64,000 bases of DNA from Actinomycetes bacterium (GCA_023420415.1 JAEZWF010000029.1:124001-188000), one strand, 5' to 3'; counted from the first letter of the stretch, positions 49,901 to 59,574 are shown. Made by a program: numbers and translations. Notes: generated from the letters alone by a model not told the origin.

Positions 49901-51070
49901 TCAGCCCAGGTCGAGCATGCGCGCTGCCCGCAACGCCACGTCGAGTTCCGTCAGCTGGCTCGGACGGGCGACATCGCGGCCGGTCAGGTCCTGGAGCCGG
50001 CCCAACCGGTAGCGCACCGTGTTGCGGTGCACATGCAGCTGCTCGGCGGCAGTGGCGGTCGAGCCGTCGGCGTCGATCCACGCGCGGGCAGTCGCCAGCA
50101 GCACCTCGCGGTCGTCGGACGGCAGCCCCAAGACCCCGTCGAGCACGGCGCGGGCGAACACGGCCGACTGCTCAGGGGTGCTGGCGAGCACCAGGTCCAG
50201 CGCCCCCGGGTCGTAGCGGGTGACACCGGAAGGCGCTGCGCCACAAGCGATTCCAGCCTGCCGCCGCGCAGCAGGGGCCTGGTCGAGCCCGTCGAACGGC
50301 GCGCTGACACCGACGCGCCCCACGGCCAGGGGAGCCAGCAGCTCGACCAGCAGGGACTCGTCGGCGTCCCGGCGCAGCGCCACCACCCCGTCCTGGTGGT
50401 CGTGCTCCATCCGCCACGCCGAGTCCAGACCGCGCCCAGCCAGCACCCGTTCCGCCCGGGGCAGCGCCTCGGTGCCCGGCGGCCGGCACAGGGCCGTGAC
50501 CACGACGAACCGGCCGTCCCGGTCGAACGGCAGCGCCGCCGCGGTGGCCCACAGATCGGCGTCGGCAGTCATCTCGCCGTCGAGGACGGTGCCGACGATC
50601 GCGGCGCGCAGCTGGGCATCGCGCCGCGCCCGCTCGGCCGAGGCGGCCCGGTAGGCGTCGGTCACGTGCGTCGCGAGGTCGTCGCTCACCGACCAGATGT
50701 CGGCCGCGGCCCGCAGCAGCGCGTCATGAGCCTCCGGAGACGCCTGCTCCACCAACAGCTCCCACACGAAACGGCCACCGATGCGAAAGGCCGAGAGCAC
50801 GGCGGCATATGGCACGCCGGCCTCGGCCCGCGCGGCCCCCGTGGCGCGGGGTGCCTCAAGGGTGACCGACGGTTCGCCGGCCAGCTCGCCGAGCACGTAC
50901 CGCATGTTGTCGGCGCACGAGGCGTAGAGGTCCTCCAGGCTGACGGCGTCGCCGGCGGCGTAAAGGGGGATCTCGGCGAGGATCCGCTCGGCCATGCGGT
51001 GGCCGAGCCGGGTCGCGTCGGGCAGCAGCCGACGGCTCAGGTCCCTGACCTCCGGCGCAACCTCGGGCAC
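49901..51070 (-). CDS. PucR/CdaR-type transcriptional regulator
   Basis: 389 residues. N-terminal helical sensor region (to ~170), a GGDEF-like middle region of the CdaR kind, and the PucR C-terminal HTH: TARAWIDADGSTATAAEQLHVHRNTVRYRLGRLQDLTGRDV. It is divergent from the acyl-CoA ligase/PHA operon (136-base gap) and is the best candidate for its regulator; FasR, a fatty acid regulator in Streptomyces, has a similar layout. GTG start. Confidence 0.88.
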   Translation of the reverse strand: MPEVAPEVRDLSRRLLPDATRLGHRMAERILAEIPLYAAGDAVSLEDLYASCADNMRYVLGELAGEPSVTLEAPRATGAARAEAGVPYAAVLSAFRIGGRFVWELLVEQASPEAHDALLRAAADIWSVSDDLATHVTDAYRAASAERARRDAQLRAAIVGTVLDGEMTADADLWATAAALPFDRDGRFVVVTALCRPPGTEALPRAERVLAGRGLDSAWRMEHDHQDGVVALRRDADESLLVELLAPLAVGRVGVSAPFDGLDQAPAARRQAGIACGAAPSGVTRYDPGALDLVLASTPEQSAVFARAVLDGVLGLPSDDREVLLATARAWIDADGSTATAAEQLHVHRNTVRYRLGRLQDLTGRDVARPSQLTELDVALRAARMLDLG

Positions 51071-51206
51071 CCGAACACGCTATCGCGGGCCGTTGTGCGG
51101 TGGCACAACCACGCGCCTCCCAAGTCGGTGCCCGCAAACGATGACCCGGTATGCCGCGTGGGCGGACTCTGGAGGGAACCTCACCCGAGCCGCCCAGGAG
51201 CCATCC

Positions 51207-52715
51207 ATGAACCTCGCCAGCCTCTTCACCAGCACCGCCGCCGCCCAGCCCGAGCGGGTCGCCCTGCACCTGCACGGCGCGGGCGACACGACCTACGGCC
51301 AGCTCGACGACGCCAGCGCCCGCTTCGCCGGCCTCCTCGCCGGGCTGGGCGTCGCACCCGGGGACCGCGTCGGACTCATGCTCCCCAACACCCCAGACTT
51401 CCCGGTCGCCTACTACGGCATCCTGCGCCTCGGTGCCGTCGTCGTGCCCATGAACCCGCTGCTCAAGGCGCGCGAGGTCGCCTACTACCTCGGCGACTCG
51501 GGCGCGCGGGTCATCGTGACCGGGCCGATGAGCCGCTCCGAGGTCGAGGAGGGCGCCGCCCAGGTCGACGGAGTCGAGGTCGTCGTCGCGGAACCGGAGA
51601 CGCTGGCGACCCTGCTGTCCGAGCAGACGCCCGCGAGCGAGGTCGTCGAGCGCGCCGAGGACGACACCGCGGTCCTGCTCTACACCTCCGGCACGACCGG
51701 TCGGCCCAAGGGCGCAGAGCTCACGCACGACAACCTGGTCAACAACGTGCGCATCACCCAGTCCGACCTCATCCAGCTCACAGCGGACGACGCCGTCTTC
51801 GGCGGGCTGCCGCTCTTCCACGCGTTCGGCCAGTCCTGCACCCTCAACACCGCCATGGCGGCGGGCGCCCGGTTGCTCCTGCTGCCGCGGTTCGACGCCC
51901 GCGCCGCCGCGAGCCTGCTCGCCGAGCAGGGCGCCACCGTCTTCGCCGGTGTGCCGACGATGTATGCCGCGTTGCTCGGTCTGGGTGACGACGCACCGTC
52001 GCTGCCCGCGCTGCGGGTGTGCGTCTCCGGTGGCGCGGCGATGCCGGTCGAGGTGCTGCACCGGTTCGAGGAGCGGTTCGACACCATCGTGCTCGAGGGC
52101 TACGGCCTGTCCGAGACCTCGCCGGTGGCGTCGTTCAACCTGCCGGACCGCGAGCGGCGGGCCGGGTCGATCGGCCTGCCGGTGACGGGGGTCGAGATGC
52201 GGGTCGTCGACGCCGACGGAGAGCCGGTCGAGACCGGCGCGGTGGGGGAGGTCGCGATCCGTGGCCACAACGTCATGAAGGGCTACTGGAACAAGCCCAC
52301 CGAGACTGCTGCGGTGCTGTCCGACGACGGCTGGTTCCGCACCGGCGACATGGGCCGCGTCGACGACGACGGCTACTTCTACATCGTCGACCGGCTCAAG
52401 GACCTCGTCATCCGTGGTGGCTTCAACGTCTACCCCCGCGAGATCGAGGAGGTCCTCTACGAGCACCCGCAGGTCGCCGAGGCCGCCGTCATCGGCGTTC
52501 CCCACCCGACACTGGGGGAGGAGGTCGCCGCCGCGGTGGCACTGCGTCCCGGGTCGACGGTGACCGAGGACGAGCTGCGCGACTACGTCAAGGGCCAGGT
52601 CGCGGCATACAAGTATCCGCGGCTGGTGTGGTTCGTCGACGAGCTGCCCAAGGGCGCCACCGGCAAGATCCTCAAGCGCGAGATCGTGCCGCCCACGACC
52701 GGAGCGGAGGCGTGA
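51207..52715 (+). CDS. Long-chain fatty acid-CoA ligase (AMP-binding)
   Basis: 502 residues. ANL-superfamily motifs: LLYTSGTTGRPKGAELTHDN (split, P-loop, about 155-175), GYGLSETSPV, GWFRTGDMGRVDDDGYFYIVDRLKDLVIRGG and C-terminal catalytic Lys in PKGATGKILKRE. Activates a fatty acid to acyl-CoA with ATP. AGGAG precedes ATG 51207. First gene of a PHA-linked operon reaching 56470, so the acyl-CoA may feed or come from polyester turnover. Confidence 0.92.
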   Translation: MNLASLFTSTAAAQPERVALHLHGAGDTTYGQLDDASARFAGLLAGLGVAPGDRVGLMLPNTPDFPVAYYGILRLGAVVVPMNPLLKAREVAYYLGDSGARVIVTGPMSRSEVEEGAAQVDGVEVVVAEPETLATLLSEQTPASEVVERAEDDTAVLLYTSGTTGRPKGAELTHDNLVNNVRITQSDLIQLTADDAVFGGLPLFHAFGQSCTLNTAMAAGARLLLLPRFDARAAASLLAEQGATVFAGVPTMYAALLGLGDDAPSLPALRVCVSGGAAMPVEVLHRFEERFDTIVLEGYGLSETSPVASFNLPDRERRAGSIGLPVTGVEMRVVDADGEPVETGAVGEVAIRGHNVMKGYWNKPTETAAVLSDDGWFRTGDMGRVDDDGYFYIVDRLKDLVIRGGFNVYPREIEEVLYEHPQVAEAAVIGVPHPTLGEEVAAAVALRPGSTVTEDELRDYVKGQVAAYKYPRLVWFVDELPKGATGKILKREIVPPTTGAEA

Positions 52716-52717
52716 CG

Positions 52718-54415
52718 ATGACCACCACGACGCACGCCTGCGACGAGACCGCCAACGTCTCCGTCGCCCTCGACCACCTGCTCGTGCAGGCGGCCATCGG
52801 GCCGGCCCGCCGGTTCGCGCCGGACGGCTCGACCGCCCGCTGGGCCCTGTCGCTGCTGCGGCACCCGCGGCAGACGGCCACCCGGCTGGTCGAGCTCGGT
52901 GTGGAGTCCGGCCGGATCGTCGCCGGGGCCTCCCCGCTGGCGCCGGACAAGCGCGACCGGCGCTTCGCCGACGCGGCCTGGTCGGACAACCCGGTGCTCC
53001 ACCGCCTGCTCCAGCTCTACCTCGCCAGCGGACGCACCGTCGACCAGCTCGTCGCGAACGCCGACCTGTCCGACCGTGACCGTCAGCGGGTCAAGTTCCT
53101 CCTCGAGAACGTCGTCGAGGCCGCATCGCCGAGCAACGTGCCGCTGGTCAACCCCGAGTCGGCCAAGACGGTCGTCGACACCGCCGGACTCAGCCTCCTG
53201 CGCGGCGGCAGCCAGCTCGTCAAGGACCTGGCCTCGGCGCCCCGCATCCCCGAGATGGTCGACACCACGTCCTTCGAGGTGGGGGAGAACATCGCCGCGA
53301 GCGAGGGCGCCGTGGTGCTGCGCACCGAGGTCTTCGAGCTGATCCAGTACGCGCCGACGACCAAGGAGGTCAACGAGATCCCGCTGTTGATCGTGCCGCC
53401 GACGATCAACAAGTTCTACGCGATCGACCTCGCCCCCGGCCGCAGCCTCGTGGAGTATGCCGTGGGGCAGGGACGGTCGACGTTCGTCATGTCGTGGCGC
53501 AACCCCGACGCCCGGCACGCCGAGTGGGAGTTCGACACCTACGTGCGGGCCATCCTCGACGCCCTCGACGCGGTCGAGGAGGTGAGCGGCAGCTCCTCGA
53601 CGATGCTCGGGGGGATCTGTTCGGGAGGGATCCTCGCAACCATCACCGCGGCATACCTCGCGGGCATCGGCCGCCAGGACCGGCTCGCCGGCCTGCTCCT
53701 CGCCGTCACCGTCATCGACAACGCGGACGCCGGGACACTGTCGGCGCTCATGGACGCCGACCTGGCGCAGAAGGCCAAGGCGAAGTCGGCGCGCGCGGGC
53801 TACCTCGACGGCAAGGCACTCGCGGAGGTGTTCGCGTGGCTGCGGCCGAGTGACCTGGTGTGGAACTACTGGGTCAACAACTACCTGCTGGGCAAGCGGC
53901 CGCCGGCCTTCGACATCCTGTTCTGGAACGCCGACACCACGCGGATGGCGGCCGGGCTGCACGCCGACTTCGTCGACATGGCGATGGAGAACAAGCTCAC
54001 CAAGCCCGGTGCGCTCACGGTGCTGGGGCAGCCGATCGACCTCGGCGCGATCACCGTCGACGCCTACATCGTCGCCGGGATCGCCGACCACATCACGCCG
54101 TGGCAGAACTGCTACCGCACGACCCAGCTGCTCGGTGGGAAGAGCCGGTTCGTGCTCTCGACGAGCGGTCACATCGCCGCGCTGGTCAACCCGCCCGGCA
54201 ACCCGCGGTCGAGCTTCCACACGAACGACGACCAGGGGACTGACGCCAAGGCCTGGCTCCGCGACGCGACCCTGCACGAGGGCACCTGGTGGACGGACGT
54301 GTCGGCCTGGCTGGACGAGCGCAGCGGCGGGCGCAAGCGCGCGCCGAAGAAGCTCGGCTCCACCCGGTTGCAGCCCCTCGCGGAGGCACCCGGCACCTAT
54401 GTCTTCGACCACTGA
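52718..54415 (+). CDS. phaC: Class I/II polyhydroxyalkanoate synthase
   Basis: 565 residues. Lipase-like box GGICSGG with the catalytic Cys (about 305), triad Asp in AGIADHITPW and His in TSGHIAALVNPP; VPPTINKFYAIDLAPGRSLVEY and FVMSWRNPD are typical PHA synthase strings. Polymerises 3-hydroxyacyl-CoA into storage granules in the cytoplasm. ATG 52718 sits behind GGAGG; the upstream GTG overlaps the ligase stop. Neither PhaA/PhaB nor a phasin is adjacent, so monomers may come from beta-oxidation. Confidence 0.93.
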   Translation: MTTTTHACDETANVSVALDHLLVQAAIGPARRFAPDGSTARWALSLLRHPRQTATRLVELGVESGRIVAGASPLAPDKRDRRFADAAWSDNPVLHRLLQLYLASGRTVDQLVANADLSDRDRQRVKFLLENVVEAASPSNVPLVNPESAKTVVDTAGLSLLRGGSQLVKDLASAPRIPEMVDTTSFEVGENIAASEGAVVLRTEVFELIQYAPTTKEVNEIPLLIVPPTINKFYAIDLAPGRSLVEYAVGQGRSTFVMSWRNPDARHAEWEFDTYVRAILDALDAVEEVSGSSSTMLGGICSGGILATITAAYLAGIGRQDRLAGLLLAVTVIDNADAGTLSALMDADLAQKAKAKSARAGYLDGKALAEVFAWLRPSDLVWNYWVNNYLLGKRPPAFDILFWNADTTRMAAGLHADFVDMAMENKLTKPGALTVLGQPIDLGAITVDAYIVAGIADHITPWQNCYRTTQLLGGKSRFVLSTSGHIAALVNPPGNPRSSFHTNDDQGTDAKAWLRDATLHEGTWWTDVSAWLDERSGGRKRAPKKLGSTRLQPLAEAPGTYVFDH

Positions 54416-54446
54416 GCTGTCCCCGACCCACGAAAGCGAGAACGTC

Positions 54447-55652
54447 ATGAACACCGACCGCACTGCATCCTTCCCGCACCTGGGCCGCTCGCGTGGCACC
54501 GACTTCTTCCGGATCGCCGACCAGCTGACCGAGGAGGAGCGGGGCTACTGGGACACCGCCCGCCGGTTCGTCGACGACGAGGTCCTGCCCGTCATCGCCG
54601 ACCACTGGGAGCGCGCCGAGTTCCCGCGCGACCTGGTGCGGCGGCTCGGTGAGCTCGGACTCGTCGGGGACGGGATCGAGGGCTACGGCTGCCCGTCGAT
54701 GAGCCCCCTCGCCAGTGGGCTCGTGCACATGGAGCTCAACCGGGGCGATGGCAGCCTGGGCACCTTCCTCGGCGTGCAGGCCGGGCTGGCGATGCAGTCG
54801 ATCGCGATGCTCGGTTCGCAGGAGCAGAAGCAGCGGTGGCTGCCGGCGCTTGCCAAGGTCGAGGCGTTCGGGGCGTTCGCGCTCACCGAGCCCACGCACG
54901 GGTCGGACTCGGTCTCGCTCGAGACCACGGCCCGGCGCGAGGGCGACGAGTGGGTGATCGACGGCGTCAAGAAGTGGATCGGCAATGGCAGCATCGCCGA
55001 CGTCGTCGTGCTGTGGGCGCGTGACGTCGAGGACAAGAAGGTCAAGGGCTTCCTCGTCGACCCGGCCTCGGAGGGGTTCACGGCCGAGCGGATCGACGGC
55101 AAGGGCTCGTTGCGGTGTGTGTGGCAGGCGCAGCTGACGCTCTCCGGCGTACGCGTCGCGGAGGCCGACCGGCTGCCCGGCGCGAGCTCGTTCGCCGACA
55201 CGGCCCGTGTCCTCGCCGGCACGCGCAACGCGGTCGCCTGGGGAGCGCTGGGACACGCCACCGCGGCCTACGACATCGCCATGGACTACTGCTCCACGCG
55301 GGAGCAGTTCGGCAAGCCGCTGGTGTCGTTCCAGATCGTGCAGGAGCGGCTCGTCAAGATGCTGGCCGAGGTGTGCTCCATGCAGCTCTACTGCCTGCGG
55401 CTGGCGAGGCTCATCGAGGAGGGGGAACTGACCGACACGATCGCTGCCCTCGCCAAGATGAACAACACGCGTCGCGCACGCGAGGTCATTGCCGAGGGGC
55501 GAGACCTGTTGGGCGGCAACGGGATCCTGCTCGACTTCCACGTGATGCGGCACCTGGCCGACATGGAGGCGCTGCACACCTACGAGGGCACCGAGACGAT
55601 CCAGACACTGATCGTGGGCCGCGACATCACGGGCGTGGGTGCGTTCGTGTGA
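54447..55652 (+). CDS. Acyl-CoA dehydrogenase
   Basis: 401 residues: GAFALTEPTHGSDSVSLETTARR, WIGNGSIAD, CSTREQFGKPLVSFQIVQERL, and catalytic Glu in HTYEGTETIQTL (about 385). ACAD fold with FAD. Lying between PHA synthase and PHA depolymerase, it could produce enoyl-CoA on the route to hydroxyacyl monomers or recycle released acids. ATG 54447; 31-base gap after phaC. Confidence 0.9.
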   Translation: MNTDRTASFPHLGRSRGTDFFRIADQLTEEERGYWDTARRFVDDEVLPVIADHWERAEFPRDLVRRLGELGLVGDGIEGYGCPSMSPLASGLVHMELNRGDGSLGTFLGVQAGLAMQSIAMLGSQEQKQRWLPALAKVEAFGAFALTEPTHGSDSVSLETTARREGDEWVIDGVKKWIGNGSIADVVVLWARDVEDKKVKGFLVDPASEGFTAERIDGKGSLRCVWQAQLTLSGVRVAEADRLPGASSFADTARVLAGTRNAVAWGALGHATAAYDIAMDYCSTREQFGKPLVSFQIVQERLVKMLAEVCSMQLYCLRLARLIEEGELTDTIAALAKMNNTRRAREVIAEGRDLLGGNGILLDFHVMRHLADMEALHTYEGTETIQTLIVGRDITGVGAFV

Positions 55653-56470
55653 GCCGGGTCCCTCTCGTCCGCACCGTCACGGTCCACGGCCAGCGTCTAC
55701 GCGTGTCGGTGCGTCCCGGCACCGGCTCGGGCCCACCGCTGTTGCTGTGCAACGGGATCGGCGCAAGCCTGGAGCTCCTCGACCCGTTTGTCGACGCCCT
55801 GGACCCGCAGATCGAGGTGGTGCGCTTCGACGTGCCGGGGGTGGGTGGCTCACCCGACCCGGCGACCCCTTACCGGTTCGTCACGCTGGCGCGGCTCGTC
55901 ACCCGGCTGATGAGCCAGCTCGGCCACGAGACGTTCGACGTGCTCGGCATCTCGTGGGGTGGGGGACTGGCCCAGCAGCTCGCCCTGCAGTACCCACGCC
56001 GGGTGCGACGTCTCGTCCTCGTGGCGACCGGCACGGGGTCGCTCATGGTGCCCGCCGGCCCGCGTGTGCTGTGGACGATGGCGACCCCTCGGCGCTACCG
56101 AGACCCGGAGTTCGCCGAGCAGGTCGGCGGCCTGCTCTACGGCGGCACGCTGCGTGACGACCCGACCGTGGTGCGGCACCTCCTGCACGACCGGTCACGG
56201 GTGGGCAGCCGCCGGGGCTACCTCCTGCAGCTGCTCGCGGGCGCGGGCTGGACGAGCCTGCCCTTCCTGCCCCTGCTGCGACAGCCCACGCTCGTCCTCG
56301 CCGGCCGCGACGACCCCCTCATCCCGGTCGCCAACGCGCGCATCCTGGGGCGCCTCATCCCGCGTGCCCGGGTCGAGCTCTACGACGACGGCCACCTCGC
56401 CCTCGTCACCCGCGCCGACCTGCTGGCGCCCAAGGTGGCCGCCTTCCTGGGTGCCAGAATGAGCCGGTGA
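55649..56470 (+). CDS. phaZ: Intracellular PHA depolymerase-like alpha/beta hydrolase
   Basis: 273 residues. LLLCNGIGASLELLDPFVDAL, nucleophile elbow GISWGGGLAQQLA (Ser about 105), PRRYRDPEF, LLAGAGWTSLPFLPLLRQPTLVLAGRDDPLIP (split; triad Asp) and DDGHLALVTR (triad His) closely follow the medium-chain PhaZ of pseudomonads as I recall it. Hydrolyses stored polyester to 3-hydroxy acids. GTG overlaps the dehydrogenase stop; MOSC-like gene follows with GTGA. Confidence 0.88.
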   Translation: MSRVPLVRTVTVHGQRLRVSVRPGTGSGPPLLLCNGIGASLELLDPFVDALDPQIEVVRFDVPGVGGSPDPATPYRFVTLARLVTRLMSQLGHETFDVLGISWGGGLAQQLALQYPRRVRRLVLVATGTGSLMVPAGPRVLWTMATPRRYRDPEFAEQVGGLLYGGTLRDDPTVVRHLLHDRSRVGSRRGYLLQLLAGAGWTSLPFLPLLRQPTLVLAGRDDPLIPVANARILGRLIPRARVELYDDGHLALVTRADLLAPKVAAFLGARMSR

Positions 56471-56814
56471 GCACTGCGAGCGTCCAGTCGATCCACGTCT
56501 ACCCCACCCACGGCGAGCCCGGGCAGGACCTCACGGCTGTCGAGGTCAGCGAAGCGGGCCTTTCCGGTGACCGGCCGAAGAAGGCGCCGGTCATGGTGCT
56601 GTCCGCCGAGGACACCAGCGGTGCTCGCGCGAACTTCGTCGTCGACCTCGGCGCGGACGAGCTCGCGGCCGCGATTGACCAGGTCATCGAGGTGGGCGAG
56701 GTGGAGCTCGCCGTCACCGGGACTGCCGGCAACTGCCCCGGCGTGTATGCCGCGGTGGGCCGCGGCGGGACGGTGCGCGTGGGTGACGTGGTCACCGTCC
56801 GAGAACCCGGGTGA
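56467..56814 (+). CDS. Small MOSC-like protein
   Basis: 115 residues. VQSIHVYPTHGEPGQDLTAVEVSEAGLSGDRPKKAPVMVLS resembles the start of MOSC-domain proteins, and ELAVTGTAGNCPGVYAAVGRGGTVRVGDVV retains the conserved Cys and G-x-V-R-x-GD end. MOSC domains bind molybdenum cofactor or carry sulfur. This version is a minimal single domain. GTG overlaps the phaZ stop, but a functional link with PHA is not evident. Confidence 0.65.
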   Translation: MSTASVQSIHVYPTHGEPGQDLTAVEVSEAGLSGDRPKKAPVMVLSAEDTSGARANFVVDLGADELAAAIDQVIEVGEVELAVTGTAGNCPGVYAAVGRGGTVRVGDVVTVREPG

Positions 56815-56847
56815 CGGGCGTCTGGGCGGAGGAATAGTGTCGGGGTC

Positions 56848-58263
56848 GTGCCTTCGTTCATCGAAGTGGAACCGGGGAAGATCGTCCGTCTGAGCGACGA
56901 CCCGTGGGTCGCGCACGAGCAGGGCGTGGCCCAGCTGGTGCGCAGCTACCGGGCCATCCCGGCGGGGCAGCCGGTGCGCCTGGCGAAGAAGACGTCGAAC
57001 CTGTTCCGTGCGCGGGCCGCGACCGACGTTCCGGGCCTCGATGTGAGCGGTCTCGGTGGCGTGATCGAGGTCGACGCCGACGCGCAGACTGCCGACGTCC
57101 AGGGCGTCTGCACCTACGAGGACCTCGTGGACGCGACCTTGCCGTACGGCCTTGCGCCGCAGGTGGTTCCGCAGCTCAAGACCATCACGCTGGGCGGTGC
57201 CGTCACCGGCCTGGGCATCGAGTCGAGCTCGTTCCGTGCGGGGCTGCCGCACGAGTCGGTGCTGGAGATGGATGTCCTGACCGGCGCCGGCGAGGTCATC
57301 ACAGCGCGGCCCGAGGGCGAACATGCCGACCTGTTCCACGCTTTCCCCAACTCCTACGGCACGCTCGGCTACGCCACCCGGCTCAAGATCGCGCTTGAGC
57401 CGGTGGACCCCTATGTCTCCCTTCGCCACGTGCGGTTCCACGACCTCGAGACCCTCGTCGCCACCATCGGTGACATCACCGCGGCCGGCGAGCACGACGG
57501 CATGCCGGTCGACTATCTGGACGGCGTCGTCTTCTCGGCCACCGAGTCCTATCTGACGCTCGGCACCAAGACCGCCGCGCCCGGACCGGTGTCGGACTAC
57601 ACCGGCCAGCACATCTACTACCGCTCGATCCAGCACGACTCGCCACTGCCGAAGGTCGACCGGCTCACGACCCACGACTACCTGTGGCGCTGGGACACCG
57701 ACTGGTTCTGGTGCAGCAGGGCGTTCGGGACACAGAACCCCACGATTCGCCGGCTGTGGCCACGCCGCTACAAGAGGTCCTCCTTCTACTGGAAGCTCGT
57801 CGCCCTCGACCGTCGGTACGACATCGCCGACAGGCTCGAGGCACGCAAGGGTCAGCCCCCACGCGAGCGGGTCGTGCAGGACATCGAGGTGCCGCTGGGA
57901 CGCACCGCCGAGTTCGTCCACTGGTTCCTGCGCGAGATCCCGATCGAGCCGATCTGGTTGTGCCCCGTGCAAACTCGCGCCAGCTGGCCGCTCTACCCGC
58001 TCGAGCCCGGCGAGCTCTACGTCAATGTCGGGTTCTGGTCGACGGTGCCCCGCGACCCCGTGGACCCGGCGGCGGCGAACAAGCTCATCGAGGACGAGGT
58101 GAGCGCCCTCGACGGCCACAAGTCCCTCTACTCCGACGCGTTCTACGACGAGGACACCTTCTGGCGGCTCTACGGCGGCGACGGGTATGCCGCGGTCAAG
58201 CGCCGGTACGACCCCGACTCCAGACTGCTCGATCTCTACTCCAAGGCGGTGCGACGCAAGTGA
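56848..58263 (+). CDS. tmsA: FAD-binding oxidoreductase of 10-methyl fatty acid synthesis
   Basis: 471 residues, DHCR24/VAO-type FAD fold: LAKKTSNLFRARA, LKTITLGGAVTGLGIESSSFRAGLPHESVLEMDVL (split), FPNSYGTLGYATRLKI, and C-terminal YVNVGFWSTVPR. Known: BfaA/TmsA reduces the 10-methylene group placed on oleoyl chains by the partner methyltransferase, giving 10-methylstearate (tuberculostearate). GTG start seven bases after TAGTGT, so leaderless. GTGA overlap with tmsB makes the pair unmistakable. Confidence 0.9.
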   Translation: MPSFIEVEPGKIVRLSDDPWVAHEQGVAQLVRSYRAIPAGQPVRLAKKTSNLFRARAATDVPGLDVSGLGGVIEVDADAQTADVQGVCTYEDLVDATLPYGLAPQVVPQLKTITLGGAVTGLGIESSSFRAGLPHESVLEMDVLTGAGEVITARPEGEHADLFHAFPNSYGTLGYATRLKIALEPVDPYVSLRHVRFHDLETLVATIGDITAAGEHDGMPVDYLDGVVFSATESYLTLGTKTAAPGPVSDYTGQHIYYRSIQHDSPLPKVDRLTTHDYLWRWDTDWFWCSRAFGTQNPTIRRLWPRRYKRSSFYWKLVALDRRYDIADRLEARKGQPPRERVVQDIEVPLGRTAEFVHWFLREIPIEPIWLCPVQTRASWPLYPLEPGELYVNVGFWSTVPRDPVDPAAANKLIEDEVSALDGHKSLYSDAFYDEDTFWRLYGGDGYAAVKRRYDPDSRLLDLYSKAVRRK

Positions 58264-59570
58264 CCATCCTCAAGACCAACCGGAACGACTCCCAGCACGT
58301 GGAGCGACTCTCGATGGCGCAGATCCTCGAGGCGGTCACCCCCGACAACGTGCCGTTCCGGTTCAGCGCCTACGACGGGTCGACGACCGGCCCGGCTGAC
58401 GCGACCTTCGGCATCAACCTCCGCACGCCCCGGGGGGCCAGCTACATCGCCACCGCACCTGGGGACCTCGGCATGGCCAGGGCATACATCGCCGGCGACC
58501 TCGACCTCGAGGGCGTCCACCCGGGCGACCCCTACCCGTTGCTCACCGCCATGGGCGACATGCACTTCGCCATGCCCCCGGCCCGCACCGTGGCCGCCAT
58601 CGCCCGGTCGCTCGGTGTCGACCTGCTCAAGCCTCCGCCACCTCCGCCGCAGGAGGCGCTGCCGCGGTGGCGCCGGGTCGCAGAAGGCTTGCGGCACAGT
58701 CGAACTCGCGATGCCGACGCGATCCACCACCACTACGACGTGTCGAACCGGTTCTACGAGATGGTCCTCGGCCCGTCGATGACCTACACGTGCGCGTGCT
58801 ACCCGACCGAGACCGCGACGCTCGAGGAGGCGCAGGAGAACAAGTACCGCCTCGTCTTCGACAAGCTGCGCCTCAAGGAGGGTGACCGGCTGCTCGACAT
58901 CGGCTCGGGCTGGGGCGGGATGGTGCGGTATGCCGCACGGCGGGGCGTGCGGGTCATCGGCGCCACCCTCTCGCGGGAGCAGGCGCAGTGGGCGCAGGAC
59001 GCGATCCGCAGGGAGGGCCTGCAGGACCTCGCGGAGGTGCGGTTCAGCGACTACCGCGACGTGGCCGAGTCCGGCTTCGACGCCGTCTCGTCGATCGGGC
59101 TCACCGAGCACATCGGGGTCCGCAACTACCCGGCCTACTTCAGGTTCATCAAGGACCGGCTGCGCCCCGGCGGTCTCGTCCTCAACCACTGCATCACCCG
59201 CCCCGACAACCGGGGTCGCGCCAGTGCCGGCGCCTTCATCGACCGCTACGTCTTCCCCGACGGTGAGCTCACCGGCTCCGGCACCATCATCAGCTCGATG
59301 CAGGACGTCGGCCTCGAGGTACGCCACGAGGAGGACCTGCGCGAGCACTACGCCCTGACCCTGGCTGGTTGGTGCCAGTACCTCGTCGACAACTGGGACG
59401 AGTGCGTGGCCGAGGTCGGCGAGGCCACGGCACGGGTGTGGGGTCTCTACATGGCCGGCTCCCGGGTCGGCTTCGAGCGCAACATCGTCCAGCTGCACCA
59501 GGTGCTCGCGGTCAAGCTCGACGGGCAAGGCAGGGCGGCCCTGCCCCTGCGCCCGTGGTGGCAGGCCTGA
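58260..59570 (+). CDS. tmsB: SAM-dependent 10-methylene fatty acid synthase (CFA-synthase family)
   Basis: 436 residues. HHYDVSNRFYEMVLGPSMTYTCACY, SAM motif LLDIGSGWGGMVRYA, SSIGLTEHIGVRNY and NHCITRPDN are cyclopropane-synthase family signatures; the long N-terminal part (~150 residues) is typical of TmsB/BfaB. Transfers a methyl from SAM to C10 of phospholipid-bound oleate. Coupled to tmsA; together they predict tuberculostearic-type branched lipids in the membrane. A separate TmsC gene is not seen. Confidence 0.9.
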   Translation: MTILKTNRNDSQHVERLSMAQILEAVTPDNVPFRFSAYDGSTTGPADATFGINLRTPRGASYIATAPGDLGMARAYIAGDLDLEGVHPGDPYPLLTAMGDMHFAMPPARTVAAIARSLGVDLLKPPPPPPQEALPRWRRVAEGLRHSRTRDADAIHHHYDVSNRFYEMVLGPSMTYTCACYPTETATLEEAQENKYRLVFDKLRLKEGDRLLDIGSGWGGMVRYAARRGVRVIGATLSREQAQWAQDAIRREGLQDLAEVRFSDYRDVAESGFDAVSSIGLTEHIGVRNYPAYFRFIKDRLRPGGLVLNHCITRPDNRGRASAGAFIDRYVFPDGELTGSGTIISSMQDVGLEVRHEEDLREHYALTLAGWCQYLVDNWDECVAEVGEATARVWGLYMAGSRVGFERNIVQLHQVLAVKLDGQGRAALPLRPWWQA

Positions 59571-59574
59571 GGCC

